Assembly: GCA_018340375.1 (NCBI GenBank)
Contig: JAFFJZ010000054.1
Span: 496,001 to 560,000 of the forward strand
Reading direction: 5' to 3'
Source of the DNA: Gonatopus flavifemur
Taxonomy: Eukaryota; Arthropoda; Insecta; Hymenoptera; Dryinidae
DNA length: 64,000 bases
Shown here: in pieces, positions 23,724-35,940 of the stretch
Layout: each line of letters starts with the position of its first letter
Position numbering within the stretch: the first letter of the stretch is position 1
Position numbers and translations under genes: made by a program
Notes under the pieces: generated by a model
What the model was told of the DNA's origin: nothing
Seen by the model: the letters and a program-made list of their open reading frames with translations, nothing else
Databases searched by the model: none

Positions 23724-24794
23724 TGAATAATATCACCAGTTTCGTCAGGCTAAAGTGCTATTTGTTCATTTTATGGAATCAATGTTTTTCCCACAATAGA
23801 TAAGTTTATTATTGAATTCCATTTCTGTGGAACATGAAGTATTCCGTTGATATATTGTCCTAATACGATTCGCGATTTATCAGAGAATGCAATCTCATAC
23901 CAAGTCACAAAAATACCGATTTTCTTTTATATGTTAGATGATATGTAATCATTGATCATCTATCAGAGGCATCACGTCGATAGTGTTTAGAGAGCATATG
24001 AGGCATGGACTATATGTTGTAAAGAGACAATTTTGTGAATGAAAAAAAAAAATGATACTCATAATATGACATGTGAAATATATTGTGAGAGGCATATTCA
24101 AAAATGCCAAACTGTCAAAAAACTGCAGAATAGTGGACAAGAACTTCAAGGATTTTTTATCAGGAAACGATGGACTTTAGGGAAAAATTTTACTGGACAA
24201 AAAGTTCTTAGAATTGATCAAAGAACACGCTCAAATTTTTCCAGAATTTTTCAACGCTTTTTTCAATTTTCAAATTTTGGCGATTTTGGAAATTCAAAAA
24301 AGTTGTCAAAGAATCCTGAAAAAATTTGAGCGTGTTTTTTGATCAATTCTGAGAACTTCTTGTACAGTAAAATTTTTTCCTCAAGTCCATCGTTTTCGAA
24401 TGAAAAATTCTTGAAGTTTTTGACATTTTTTCCACGTTTAAGCCGCCATTTTTGTTGTTTCCACATGAGTTTTTCCAATTGTCCAAGGCATGAATTGAAG
24501 TTTGAAGTAGATTGACGCGGTTTCTGTAGTTACAAGAAGAATTATGACACGATTCCAATGTGAAAACATGAGATGAAGAAAAAAAGAAGGTTTAAAATTC
24601 GCGTTTTTTCGGGAAAAACCTGTATATCTTGTGACAGGTGCATTTCTCGAAAAAACTAATATCAGATTCTGAGGGATCAGTCAATTCTCCATCGAAAGTG
24701 GTTGGTCTGGAATGTTTCATACCCCTTTTTCTCAGAAAGTACAGCCGTTGAAAAATACGACGCAAAAATGTCATTTTGGGACTTTATGGGTTGA

Positions 24795-25166
24795 GAAAAG
24801 AATAATATGAAATCGGTAAAAGAAGATATCCCTCAGGACATGAACCTGCCAACATAACACACGGAGAATTCTTTCTCAAGAGCGAAAATAGAACTCTTCA
24901 AGAACTAATGAATTCATATAGAGCTCTGGAGGTGTTCAATCTGTTGGACATTAACAAGCTCTTTGAGAATATTGGAAGTATTGTTTGAGTACTCTCAAAG
25001 AGCTTGTTAATGTCCAACAGATTGAACACCTCCAGAGCTCTATAAGAATTCATTAGTTCTTGAAGAGTTCTATTTTCGCTCTTGAGAAAGAATTCTTCGT
25101 GTGTTATCTTGGCGAGTTCATGTCCTGAGGAATATCTTTGTTTTCCGATTTCATATTATTCTTTTC
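24795..25166. repeat. 372-bp near-perfect hairpin between TTGA and TTAA
   Basis: Two 174-bp arms (24,795-24,968 and 24,993-25,166) are almost exact complements around a 24-bp loop. The termini GAAAAGAATAATATGAAATC are flanked by TTGA and TTAA, so it may be a TTAA-targeting foldback element placed directly beside piggyBac-like element 1. Both arms together would form a long double-stranded RNA if transcribed. Confidence 0.85.
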
Positions 25167-25429
25167 TTAATTCAAGCAACTGAAGATAGTGATTGTATTA
25201 AGCTCATATTATCAAAGGAACTGACTTCTTTTCCTTGCTGTTATTATATTGATATATTACTGGTTGACAGTACCATATACCCCAAAACAAACACCTTCAT
25301 CTTAAATGGATACTTGTACTTATAACACTTATAATCTAGATACTTGTCCTCATACTCGAAAATATATTATGAAATATTCCAGCCTTCATGATATTTGTCA
25401 TACTCCTCAGAATCCATTGCTCTCCGTGA

Positions 25430-25745
25430 GAAGATTCCGAATCGATCGGTCCATATTCCACGGAGACAAAGTTTCGAAATTTTTTTTTTTTTTTCATCAA
25501 TTCGTCAAAGGGTTCGATGGAATTTGCGAGTATACTTTTTGAAAAAAATTGCTCCGAAGTGATTCCTTTTTCATTTCAGTAGATTGCGAATCGATCGGTC
25601 TTTATTCGATGGACACAAATTTTCGAAATTTTTTTTTCATCAATTCGTCACAGGAATTGATGGAATTTGCAAGTACACTTTTTCAAAAACGTTCCTCTGA
25701 AGTGCTATTCATTTCTCATTTCAGAAGATTCTGCATCGATCGGTC
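25430..25745. repeat. Tandem repeat of about 145-150 bp, about two copies
   Basis: Units contain GAATCGATCGGTC, CGAAATTTTTTTT, CATCAATTCGTC and TTGATGGAATTTGC in the same order. The third CATCGATCGGTC starts a partial unit at 25,733. The third unit is cut by the following MITE. Confidence 0.7.
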
Positions 25746-25747
25746 TA

Positions 25748-26078
25748 CACAGTAAAAAAAAATCCCGTCATTGTGTGAAAAAAGAAGTACGTGTCAAAAT
25801 TCAAGTGTTGAATATTTAACTACGTGTCGAAAAATTGGAGTGTTGAATATTTAACTACGTGTTGAAATTCAAGTGTTGAATATTTAACACTTTTTTGTGT
25901 TCATTTAACACACTGATCAAATGCTGTTTGATCGATTCATTTTCAACACATTAACATGTTATTCGAGTTCAAATTAACACTTTGTGAGTGTCACTCTGGA
26001 ATCAACACACGTTGAGGGTGAAGAAAAATGGTTAACATTCGCTTGTGTGTTGAATTTGACGAAAAATTTTTTACTGTG
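25748..26078. mobile_element. 331-bp MITE with TA duplication
   Basis: CACAGTAAAAAA at the left mirrors TTTTTTACTGTG at the right, and TA flanks both ends. Inside are about three units of GTGTTGAATATTTAACTACG (25,804-25,900). A partial copy lies at 20,173-20,232. Confidence 0.8.
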
Positions 26079-26097
26079 TATATCTCATGGACCCTCC

Positions 26098-29000
26098 CCG
26101 TGGATGATTGCGGGTCTTCCAGGGGGATATTCATGATACCTGTCCTTGATATCCTTTTTATCCATCCCTGGTAGTATCTGCTTCCTTTACGTGGTGGGGA
26201 GGATAAGTATCCCAGAGTTGGATCTTCTTTTTTGAGTGGAATAAACTACTCAAGAGAAAGAATACAAACTGAGAGAAACGAAATCATCCTAATGCCAGAA
26301 ACATCGGCAAAATCAAACGGAAGGAAAGCAAGGGGAAACTACCTTCCTTGACATGTTTCAATACTTCCCGAGGGAATGAAACCTTTCTCCTTACCTGGAA
26401 TATTATGTAACAAAAACAAACAAACAAATTAATAAATACATGATGGCGCTCTCTCGGGTAAAATATTCCGGAGGTAAACTGGTCTCCCGTTCGGATCTCC
26501 GGGTGGAGGCTGCTCGAGGAAGCTTCATCAGCAAGGAACGAAAACCGAAGAATAGGATAGGGAAAAGAAACAACATTCTTCGAGTCGGAGCGTGGAATGT
26601 TAGACCACTGAGGCAAGCGGGAAAATTAGAAAATTTGAAATTAGAAATGAATAGGTTGAATATAGACGTAATGGGGATTAGCGCATGAGATGGCCACAAG
26701 GGGGCGATTTCTGGAGTGGGGATTATAGAATGATTCATACAGGATCAAAGAACGGTCAAGCAGGTGTAGGAATTGTAATGCATAAAAGAGTAGGAAATAG
26801 AATAGGAAATTATTTGCAACATAATGAACGTGTGATGATGGTTAGAATCAGAACAAAACCGGTAGACACAGTCATAGTCCAAGTATACATGCCCGCATCT
26901 GCATATTCGGAGGAAGATATTGAAAAAACGTACGAAGAAATAGAAGAAGTGATAGAATATGTGAAGGGAGAAGAGAATTTGATAGTGATGGGGGATTGGA
27001 ATGCGGTAGTAGGACAAGGGAAAGAGGACAACATTATAGGAGATTTCGCGTTAGGGAGGAGGAACGATAGAGGACAACGTTTAGTCGAATTTTGTGAAAA
27101 TCATAAGATGGTTATCACAAACACTTTATTCGAAAATCATCCAAGAAGAATCTACACTTGGGAAATGCCAGGAGATACAGCTAGATACCAAATTGATTAC
27201 ATATTAGTGAAACAAAGATTTAGAAACCAAGTGAAAAACTGTAAAACTTATCCCGGTGCAGATATAGATAGTGATCATAATATGTTGATGATGAAATGTT
27301 CTCTGAAATTCAAATCTCTGAAGGAGAAAAGGAAAATGCAGAAAAGATGGAATTTGAAGAACCTCAAGCAAAAACAAACACATGAGGCATTCGAGAAAAT
27401 GTTGGATGAAAAATTGGGAGATCAAAAAGAGAAAGACTTGGGAATAGAGAGGAGATGGACAAAGATGAAGGGGAATATAAGAGAATGTGCGGATAAGATT
27501 TTGAAGAAAGATGGAGTAGAAGCTAAAAACCCATGGATAACGGGAGGAATTTTAGAATTGATAAATGAAAGGAGAAAATACAAGAATAATGATAGCCAAG
27601 AAGGCCAGCAACGATACAAATCATTGAGAAATAAAATAATAAGAGAATCAAGGAAAGCAAAAGAACAGTGGTTAGAAGAGAAATGTCAGGGAATAGAAAT
27701 AAGATTGCATTCAGGAAAAATAGATGAAGCATATAGGATTATTAAAAGATTTTTCGGACAAATGAAATCTAGAAGCAATGAGATTAGAAACTCTCTAGGA
27801 CGACAATTGATAAGAACGGAAGAGAAAATAGAACAGTGGATCAATCATTTGGAAGACTTGTATAGAGGAAACGATGATATAGCACTGTTGGAGAAGGAGG
27901 AGGATGTAGATGAGGAAGAATTGGGAGATTCGATATTGAGATCAGAATTCGACAAGGCTTTGAAAGAATTGAAAAATAATAAAGCGGCAGGCATAGATGG
28001 CATAAGTGCGGACCTTATAAAAGCCTCCAGTGAAGGGACTCGCGACGCACTGTTTGAATTGATTAGGGATATGTACGAAAAAGGAGAAGTACCGGAAGAT
28101 TTCCAAAAGAATAAAATTGTCGCTATCCCGAAAAAACAAGGGGCAGACAAATGCGAGAACTACAGAACGATCAGTTTAACTTCACATGCTTCGAAAATAC
28201 CGACCAAAATGATATACAGGAGGATGGAAAATAAAATAGAGAGTAGATTGGCAGAAGATCAATTCGGTTTCAGAAAAAATAGGGGGACGCGAGAAGCAAT
28301 CTTAGCACTCAGGGCAGTAATAGAGAAAAAGATAGCGCTGAAGAAATCTGTGTACATAGGTTTTGTAGATATACAAAAGGCTTTTGATAATGTGGACTGG
28401 GAGAAGATGTTTGCGATCCTGAAGAAGGTGAGAATAAATTATAAAGATAGAAGAATAATATACGAATTATATAAGAATCAAAGTGCAATAATAGACATAG
28501 AGGGTCAGGAAGGGGAAGCACAAATAAGAAGAGGGGTGAGACAAGGATGCTCATTATCGCCACTGATGTTCAATTCATATATAGAAGAAGCAATGAACGA
28601 AGTGAAGGAGGAAATTCAACCGAAATTACAGATTCAGGGAGAAAATATAAGTATGTTGAGATTCGCGGATGACATAGCTATATTGGCCACGAGTAGTACT
28701 GAGTTAGAAAAAATTCTCAACACCATGAGAACAATATTATTGGAAAACTATTGTATGAATATGAATAAAGACAAAACAAAATTCATGATGTGTACAGCAG
28801 CGAAAACAGCTAGAAGAACGAGAATCAAAATAGATACCGAGACAATTGAACAGGTGAAAGAATTCAAATATCTAGGAAGCATAATTACAGAGAACGGCAA
28901 AAGCGAAAGAGATATAAGAGCGAGAATAGCACAAGGGAAACAGGCTTTTTATCAAAAGAGACAGTTATTATGCTCAAAAAATATAAGCTTGGAAGTAAGG

Positions 29001-29437
29001 AAGAAATTCTTGAAAAGTTACGTTTGGAGCACAGCATTATATGGTTGCGAAACTTGGACAATGGGGAAAACTGATCAACGAAGACTTGAAGCTTTTGAAA
29101 TGTGGTGTTATAGGAGGATGCTCAGAATAAAATGGATAGACAAAGTCAAAAATGAAGAAGTACTCGAGCAGATAAATGAAGAAAGGAATCTTTTGAAACA
29201 CATCGTGAAAAGGAGAAGCAATCTTATAGGACACACATTACGGCATGAGAGTTTATTGAAAACAATATTGGAAGGGAAAATGAATGGTAAAACTGGTGAA
29301 GGTAGACCTAGAGCAAGTTATATGAAGCAAATCGTACAAGACAAGGGATGTAGTAGATATGTAGAAATTAAACGTTTGGCGGATAATAGACAGGGGTGGA
29401 GGGTTTCATCAAACCAGTCGTAAGACTGATTACTTCA
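26098..29437 (+). mobile_element. RTE-like non-LTR retrotransposon, full-length with target duplication
   Basis: The 5' region starts CCTCCCCGTGGATGATTGCG. The 3' end follows the ORF by only a few bases (GACTGATTACTTCATGA). TCTCATGGAC flanks both sides (26,088-26,097 and 29,438-29,447), a 10-bp target duplication. The left arm of the giant inverted repeat shows the pre-insertion site (complement of CCGTGAGATATACACAG). About 3.3 kb with one long ORF and almost no 3' UTR suits RTE-clade elements. Confidence 0.88.
26440..29423 (+). pseudogene. RTE-like endonuclease-reverse transcriptase, one frameshift
   Basis: The first 82 codons carry the start of an APE-type endonuclease (RVGAWNVRPLRQAGKLENLK). 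A one-base deletion at about 26,680 shifts to the long frame (26,685-29,423, 912 aa). Endonuclease motifs continue there: QVYMPASAY, VMGDWNAVVG, PGDTARYQIDYILV and DSDHNMLM. The reverse transcriptase follows with ENYRTISLTSHASK, GFVDIQKAFDNVDWEKMF, GVRQGCSLSPLMF and the catalytic FADD (near 28,665). The C-terminal tail has YGCETWTMGKTDQRRLEAFE. The layout is like the RTE/BovB-type proteins often annotated craniofacial development protein 2-like. One indel separates it from an intact ORF, so it is a young copy. It nicks target DNA and copies its own RNA. Confidence 0.9.
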
Positions 29438-29619
29438 TGATCTCATGGACACGAATATTTGGGAAATTTCCAATCGACTCGGACCTGTACTTGGTCGAAT
29501 CCGTAAGTGCATTCTGAAAGATCAGGATTATTGATAACATGCCGATGTAATGACATAAAAAATAATAATCGGATGTGAAATTTAATTATTCACCAGAGAG
29601 ATGACAAAAAGAAAATGAA

Positions 29620-29692
29620 ACGTCTCCACACAGAATCGAACCCGAACGTTCTTTCGCAAGAACCATAACTTCTGCCGCTAGGCTATGGGGTC
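29620..29692 (-). ncRNA. tRNA-like sequence, right arm
   Basis: Mirror copy of the left-arm box. Here the B box reads GGTTCGATTC, a perfect match to the tRNA consensus, and the A box is TAGCCTAGCGG. It supports a tRNA-derived origin better than the left copy does. Confidence 0.55.
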
Positions 29693-30705
29693 TTGTAATG
29701 TTCCGAACCACATATTACGTCTATGAAGTAATGCAGCGAAGGAAAGAGACTGATAGTGCGTGAAATGATGAAATATGAATTTGGATGCTCAAACCTAATT
29801 ATTCAGTCCATTGAAAATAATTTGCACTCAATCAATTGAATATTCATTATTATTATTTTGATGTTGATCAACATCTGATAATCGATGTTGATTTGATTAT
29901 CCTCATTGGAATATCATAGTGATCTCTGAAAATTAATTTATCAGGGGAAATTATGGAATCCACCGCAGGACATTCATCATAGATCCCTAAACTATCTTAG
30001 AATTTGTCAACCATCGTTTGATTGACAATTCTAATGAAATTCATTGAAAAATCATCAAGATTTAAAATAATGATTAGAAACGCGTAACTATTAGAAAATT
30101 TTCATACAATACATATAGGAGTTCTTGGAAGCTCCATAATCAGTCGTAAGAATAACCAATAATCTTTGAAAATTCATGAAAAATAAATAATAATTGGAAA
30201 ATTATTTACTTATATTCGATTTTAATTCAATTAAATGATGCTATGCATCAAATCTATATTTCATCGTGATAATTTAATAATCAGTATTGAACTGGCTCTT
30301 TAATTGAAAAAAAAACGAAAAAAATATCGAAGGGCCCCGGCCGAGAATCACCCGGGGTGCCAGGTAAGTCAGTTCGATACTGATTACAATAAAATTGTCG
30401 CATGGGAAAGAAAAAGCGGTGAAACTTTTCGGTAAGTCGACCGCGTGGGCTTTAAACTTTTTCCGATCTTGCACGGAGTTAGCCGATCGTAAAACATATT
30501 GAGAAGACAAAGATAGTTGGTTATCTCTCGATTGTCCGAGCTGACTCGAAGTGAACCGACCGGTTCCGAATCACATGAATACGAGTTTCAATGTGTGCGT
30601 ACACCCGGCTGGAATGGTGGGGACGAGAAGTGGTCAGATGGAGAGGGTAAATCGACTAGGTCGACCAAATGCTGGCATCACTGGATACGATTCGGACGGA
30701 GGAGA

Positions 30706-31488
30706 CACTTGATTATCGATATCGAACGAACGTAGAATCATAGCAGATGTGACGAATCAATTGATTGGGAGAAGAATCGTACTCCCAACAGCAGATTAAC
30801 AACCATGGATCACCAGAAAAACGGATGAAACTCCGCTACGTATTTTCTCATAAATTGAGTGATGAATGGAAATTTCGAATATGTATCGTTCTAGTACACA
30901 ACTAGGATTCCACTCTGGATATGAATTCGAAGTCCAAAATGATGTCCAAACGTGAAAGGAAGCAAGTTATGAAAATTATTCGTATTTGTGGGTTATGTTT
31001 ACAATTGTTTGCATAATTTTTAGGAATCTCTCCCGGATTCAATCTGATATTCGGAGGCTTATCTTGGCAATGCACTCCATCACTGTATATTAGAAATTCC
31101 CGTCTATTCTTTAGTTATTAAAAAAGCACGTAACGAAGTTTTGCCAGTTTTTCGGAGCTTCATTGGGAGCTGTATATGTATGGACGGAGAATGTGAAAAC
31201 GACAATGTTTTTCTACTCTAGTCATCTCAGTCCTCCCAAGAAGATCAGGGATTTATATTGACTCAATATTGAATCATTATTGCTGATTTCCAATTGAATT
31301 TACAATTTGAATACAATTTAGAATATCTAAGAAAGATCAGCTGAATGAACGATGGAAACTGGACTGGAATTCAACCAACATTTCTTGTTATAGTACATGA
31401 TCTTCGTGGTAATAAGTTATAAAAGTATCTCAAGTCGAATATATATACACTCGTAAACGATTTAATCCAGTAACTCTAATTGAATGAA
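30706..31488. other. No recognisable feature
   Basis: AT-rich DNA between the giant inverted repeat and piggyBac-like element 2. Confidence 0.55.
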
Positions 31489-31939
31489 TTAACCCATCAA
31501 GTCCGGGAAATGCAGAGTTTCAACTGGAATTTTAAAGGTTGCAAATGATATATAAATCATTAGAAACTCATGGCGAAAATACCTTACCTACCATTTTCGA
31601 GGTTGCTCTTCCGGTTGCTGAGGTCAAAATAACCTTCAAATGGCACTGGAATACCGATATGGCCGATTTAAAATAAAAAGTCGACAAAAAATCGGAGGAT
31701 ATTTGACTTTGTGATTCTTTCACGGGTTGAAAATCCACTCAAAATTATTCAAAACAGCAACCAAGGGTGCACAAAATATCTCGAATTCACGATAGAATTT
31801 TTTCCCAGACTTGAAGGAGACCTAACCTCTCTCAATTTACCATATATTCATCAAAATAACTCGCAATTCTGAGAATCTAGAGAAAATTGACAGAACATAC
31901 AATTTTATTCGTCCAGTATTCTTTAAGAGAAGTCCCCGC

Positions 31940-32400
31940 AGGTTTTTGAGGTCGCTGACTACGAATCAAACATCAGATTTCCAAAATTCAAAATGACGGA
32001 TTCAAGATGGTGGACGCAAAGTCAGAAAAAGCCTCGAAAATAGATGGAAATCGGTATGCTTAGGTTTTTGGGGTTCCTGATTATGGATGCATTATCAGAT
32101 TTTCAAAATTCGAGATGGCGGACCTAAGATGGTGAATGAAAAGTCAAAAAATGCTTCGGAGATGGATTGAAATCGATCCACCGAGGTTTTTGAGATCGCT
32201 GATCACGAATTCAGCATTAGATTTCCAGAATTCGAGATGGCGGACCCGAGATGGTGGACGAAAATTCGAGAAAACTTTCGAAGATGGATGAAAATCGATA
32301 TACTAGGGTTTTTGAGGTCACTGACAACGAATCCAGCATCAGATGTTCAAAATTCAAGATGGCGGATTCAATATGGCATACCGAAATTCATTACATCACT
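31940..32400. repeat. Left subterminal tandem array, 122-bp period
   Basis: The ATGRCGGA motif recurs at 31,993, 32,115, 32,237 and 32,359, exactly 122 bp apart. Each unit also has GATGGA(A)ATCGRT, a TTTTTGRGGTC-like phrase and ATCAGATTT. Such subterminal repeats often bind transposases; here that is inference. Confidence 0.85.
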
Positions 32401-33109
32401 CAAAATCATACAATAATCCCAGCCAGCATAAAAGATCAATTTTAACTCTTGAAGGCTTCTGCGAAATCTCTTGAATAGTCCCCGTTATGCGACTAATAAT
32501 GAATTCAAAATGAAAACGTATTGGATGCCCGAAGAATTCATTGCAGAATTCCGATATGAATTCTTTCTGAGCGTTAAGTTGTTCATAAAGAGTTTATTTC
32601 GGATTCAAAGTATTCATAATGAATACATATTGATGAGCATAACGGGACTTCTTTGTGGGGACTCTTGTGCTGTATGGGATGTTTATACGTGAAGGTTCCG
32701 CAAGAAAATTGGTTGTTTCCGTCCGTTAATTATTCCATGTGCACGTTTCCCAAGTCAAACTACGTAGCAAGTCTATATTCTTTTATGTTCCCCAATAACT
32801 CAGTTCTTCATGCGATAAACTTCGTCTTTATTTGCTCCGATTCACTTGATGATGATGTCAGATTCAATTACCCCAATGATAACCAATATTCACTTCCAAT
32901 ATTTTCATCACGTGTCACCAATCTAATTACACTTTAGAATACTAATATTTTCTGAATCATTGATCTCGAAATTCAGACATACTATTGTTTGTCCTGTACA
33001 ACTATATTGATTGTTTTTCTCTGATATTCGAATATTTTTCCTCACCTGCCGAGAGTAATTGATTTTCGGCCCGCTTTTTTTCCTTCTCGCACTCATTATC
33101 ACTCGAAAT

Positions 33110-34780
33110 ATGGCACCAAAACGCAAGAGAAAGTCAACAAATCGTGCAGATTATGAGGTTGACGCATCGGATGATGGTTATGATCAAATATTACTCCCAC
33201 CAAATTCAGATGATTCTGCAGACTCAGATGAAGAATCCGATATCGATTACGATGGCAATTCCAATGAAATAGATGAAATTCTATCCGAGTGTTCATACAA
33301 AAAAGTATCTAGGTCATATGATGATAACCAAATAAAGTTGGAGAAAGATCATGATTATGTTTGGGTTGATGGTGAGAAAAAGTATAACAATGAACTAATG
33401 AATGAATGTTTTCTCAGTGGAAGTCAAAAAAGATCTATACGTGAATCTTCACATGTTCAACTATTTGAATACTTTTCTCCAATCGAAATGAAAAATTATA
33501 TAGTGGAAGTCACCAAAGAGAATGGATATACGCTAAGTCTGAATGATTTGGACACTTATTTAGGAATTTTGATTTCATCAAGCTTCAATAAACGTAAATC
33601 TCAAAAAGATTATTGGTCCTCTGACCCTCTCTCAAGTTGTGGAATTGTTCGATCTGCCATGTCACGTGATACTTTCCTTGAAGTCAAATCGAACATAAAG
33701 TATTCAAAAACTAGCGATGAAAAAAAAGATGATAAAGCTTGGCGAGTTCGGGTATCGTTGGACAAGTTCCGTAAGAATATTCAAAAATCTGGGTTTTTTG
33801 AATCTGCGTTATCGGGGGACGAAATGATGGCTAAATCTTATGCCAGAACCAGCTTGGAGCAATTCATACGCGGAAAACCGATACGATTCGGTTTTAAATT
33901 TTGGGGACTTTGTCCAGCAAACGGATATTCGTTTGATCTCGATCTGTACTGTGGAAAGGGATCACGAGTTGATAAACTCAACGAATGTGCCCTCGGTACA
34001 GAAGGGGTCATGCATCTATTGGATAAATTTCTCAAGGATACACCCTCCTCTACCATATCGAAATATCATTTGTGTCATGACAATTATTTTACTAGAGTTG
34101 ATCTCATGTTGCACCTGAAAAAATTGGAACTGAAATCCACAGGAACGATTCGAGACAACAGAGTATCGGCTGAAAACATAATTGATAAAAAAGCTCCCAG
34201 ATGTACATTTGTTTCAAGACATGATCGAAAGAGTGGAATCAATTATGTCAGTGTGATGGATTCTAAGCAGGTCTCTATAGCTTCGTCAGCTACAGGAGTG
34301 ACTCCAATGTTACCCTCAAAACGATATAGTGCAAAAGATCATTCAAGGATATCTCTTCCATTTCCTCACGCTTTTCATGTTTACAATCGATTCATGGGTG
34401 GAGTAGATCTCCACGACAGTCACTGCAACAACGTGCAGACATGTATACGTAGTAAAAAGTGGACTGATGTAGTTTTCACCCGTTCAATTTAAGCCGCTAT
34501 CACAAATGCACTTGTGATTTATAATTTATCAAATCTTGAATCAAAAAAGATTGGTACGAAAGATGTTGCTATGAGTGTTGCTAGACATTATTTGGATATT
34601 GGACAGAAGAGATATAATAAAAAACATAATTTTCGTCGCGAAAAAAGTGAGAAGAAATGTTTCACGGAGGAATATATTATTCGCACGTACATATACTGCT
34701 GCACTTGTGATTTGTATTATTGTAAAAATCGTAAAGACAGATCTCATGCGAATCTTCAAGGCAAAAAAGTAGAAGAATAG
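33110..34780 (+). pseudogene. piggyBac-like transposase 2, single nonsense codon
   Basis: The likely start is the ATG at 33,110 (MAPKRKRKS). The frame runs 460 codons to TAA (34,490-34,492) and then continues in the same frame for 95 more. The N-terminus is basic and then acidic (DDSADSDEESDIDYD). The core has RKSQKDYW and the catalytic Asp residues D237 (SGDEMM), D324 (LCHDNYFT) and D433 (GGVDLHD). After the stop come AAITNALVIYNLSN and a Cys-rich end (RTYIYCCTCDLYYC), the zinc-binding domain that piggyBac transposases use on DNA ends. The stop replaces a residue that is Gln in element 1 (CAA to TAA fits). All catalytic residues are present, so damage is limited to this codon. The protein cuts and joins at TTAA. 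Confidence 0.92.
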
Positions 34781-35079
34781 AAGCTCTCTATCGATAATTC
34801 AGGCCTAAAGATGAACAGAATGAGCTTGTTCAGTCGTGTATGAAGTCATGAGTGAAAAAAAGGAAACATAAAAAGGATTATAAAAATATAATTGAAAAAT
34901 TGGAAAAAATGAAAAATAAAAAAAACAATACGAAAAAAATCAAAATTCAAAAAATACAAAAAAAAAGAAAAAAAGAAGAGACTCTTGCCGTTCACCCCCA
35001 CGTGGTTTGAGTTGGGAAACGTGTATATGAAACGGCTAACGGACGGAAATAACCAATTTTCTCCTGTGAAACCCTGTAT

Positions 35080-35940
35080 AAACATTATTGCATGATTTTG
35101 AGTCATATCATGAATTTCGGTATGCCAAATTGGATCCGCCATCTGGAATTATTGAAATCCAACTCCAAATACGTTGTCAGCGACCCCAAAAATCTCCTCG
35201 TATACACATTTTCTCGTGATTTAGAAGCATTTTATGAATTTCTGTATGCCATATTGAATCCGCCATCTTGGATTTCGGAAATTTGAGGCTGGATTCCTTG
35301 ACAGTGACCTCAAGAACCCTAGTATACTGATTTCCATCCATCTTCGAGAGTTTTCTCGAATTTTCGTCCGCCATATTGGGTCCGCCATCTTGAATTCCGG
35401 AAATCTGATACCGGATTCGTAATCAGAGACCTCGAAAACCTCAGCATACCGATTCTCATTCATTTTCAAGACTTTTTCTGACTTTTCGTCCGCCATCTTG
35501 GATCCAACATTTTGAATGTCGAGAATCTGATGCTGGATTCGTTGTCAGTGACCTCAAAAACCTCAGTATACCGATTTTCATCCATCTTCGGAAGTTTTCT
35601 CGAATTTTCGTCCACCATCTTGGGTCCGCCATCTTGAATTCTGGAAATATAATGCTGAATTTGTAATCAGCGACCTCAAAAACCTCGGTGGATCGATTTC
35701 AATCCATCTCCGAGGCATTTTTTGACTTTTCATCCACCATCTTAGGTCCGCCATCTTGAATTTTGGAAATCTGATAATGGATCCATAATCAGGAACCCCA
35801 AAAACCTAAGCATACCGATTTCCATCCATTTTCGAGGCTTCCTCTGACTTTTCGTCCACCATCTTGGATCCGTCATTTTGAATTTCGAAAATCTGATGTT
35901 TGATTCGAAGTCAGCGACCTCAAAAACCTCCAGGTACTCC
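35080..35940. repeat. Right subterminal tandem array of piggyBac-like element 2
   Basis: About seven units with CCGCCATCTTG (complement of the left motif) at a spacing near 122 bp. They continue the inverted symmetry of the element. Confidence 0.8.

Larger units (their letters stand above)
20296..24790. mobile_element. piggyBac-like element 1
   Basis: The ends are CCCATTAAGTCCCAAAATG and its near-exact complement. The flanking tetranucleotides TAAA and TTGA are plausible decayed TTAA. Subterminal regions of about 750 bp (20,296-21,100 and 24,035-24,790) are inverted copies of each other, and each itself contains an inner palindrome (for example 20,665-20,958). A minus-strand transposase gene lies between them. 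Related to element 2 at 31.5-36.4 kb. Confidence 0.78.
25171..30705. repeat. Right arm of the giant inverted repeat, with insertions
   Basis: It begins TTCAAGCAACTGAAGATA, mirroring the end of the left arm, and runs to about 30,705. It carries the RTE-like element (26,098-29,437), a TA-flanked MITE and a tandem array that the left arm lacks or keeps only in part. Confidence 0.78.
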
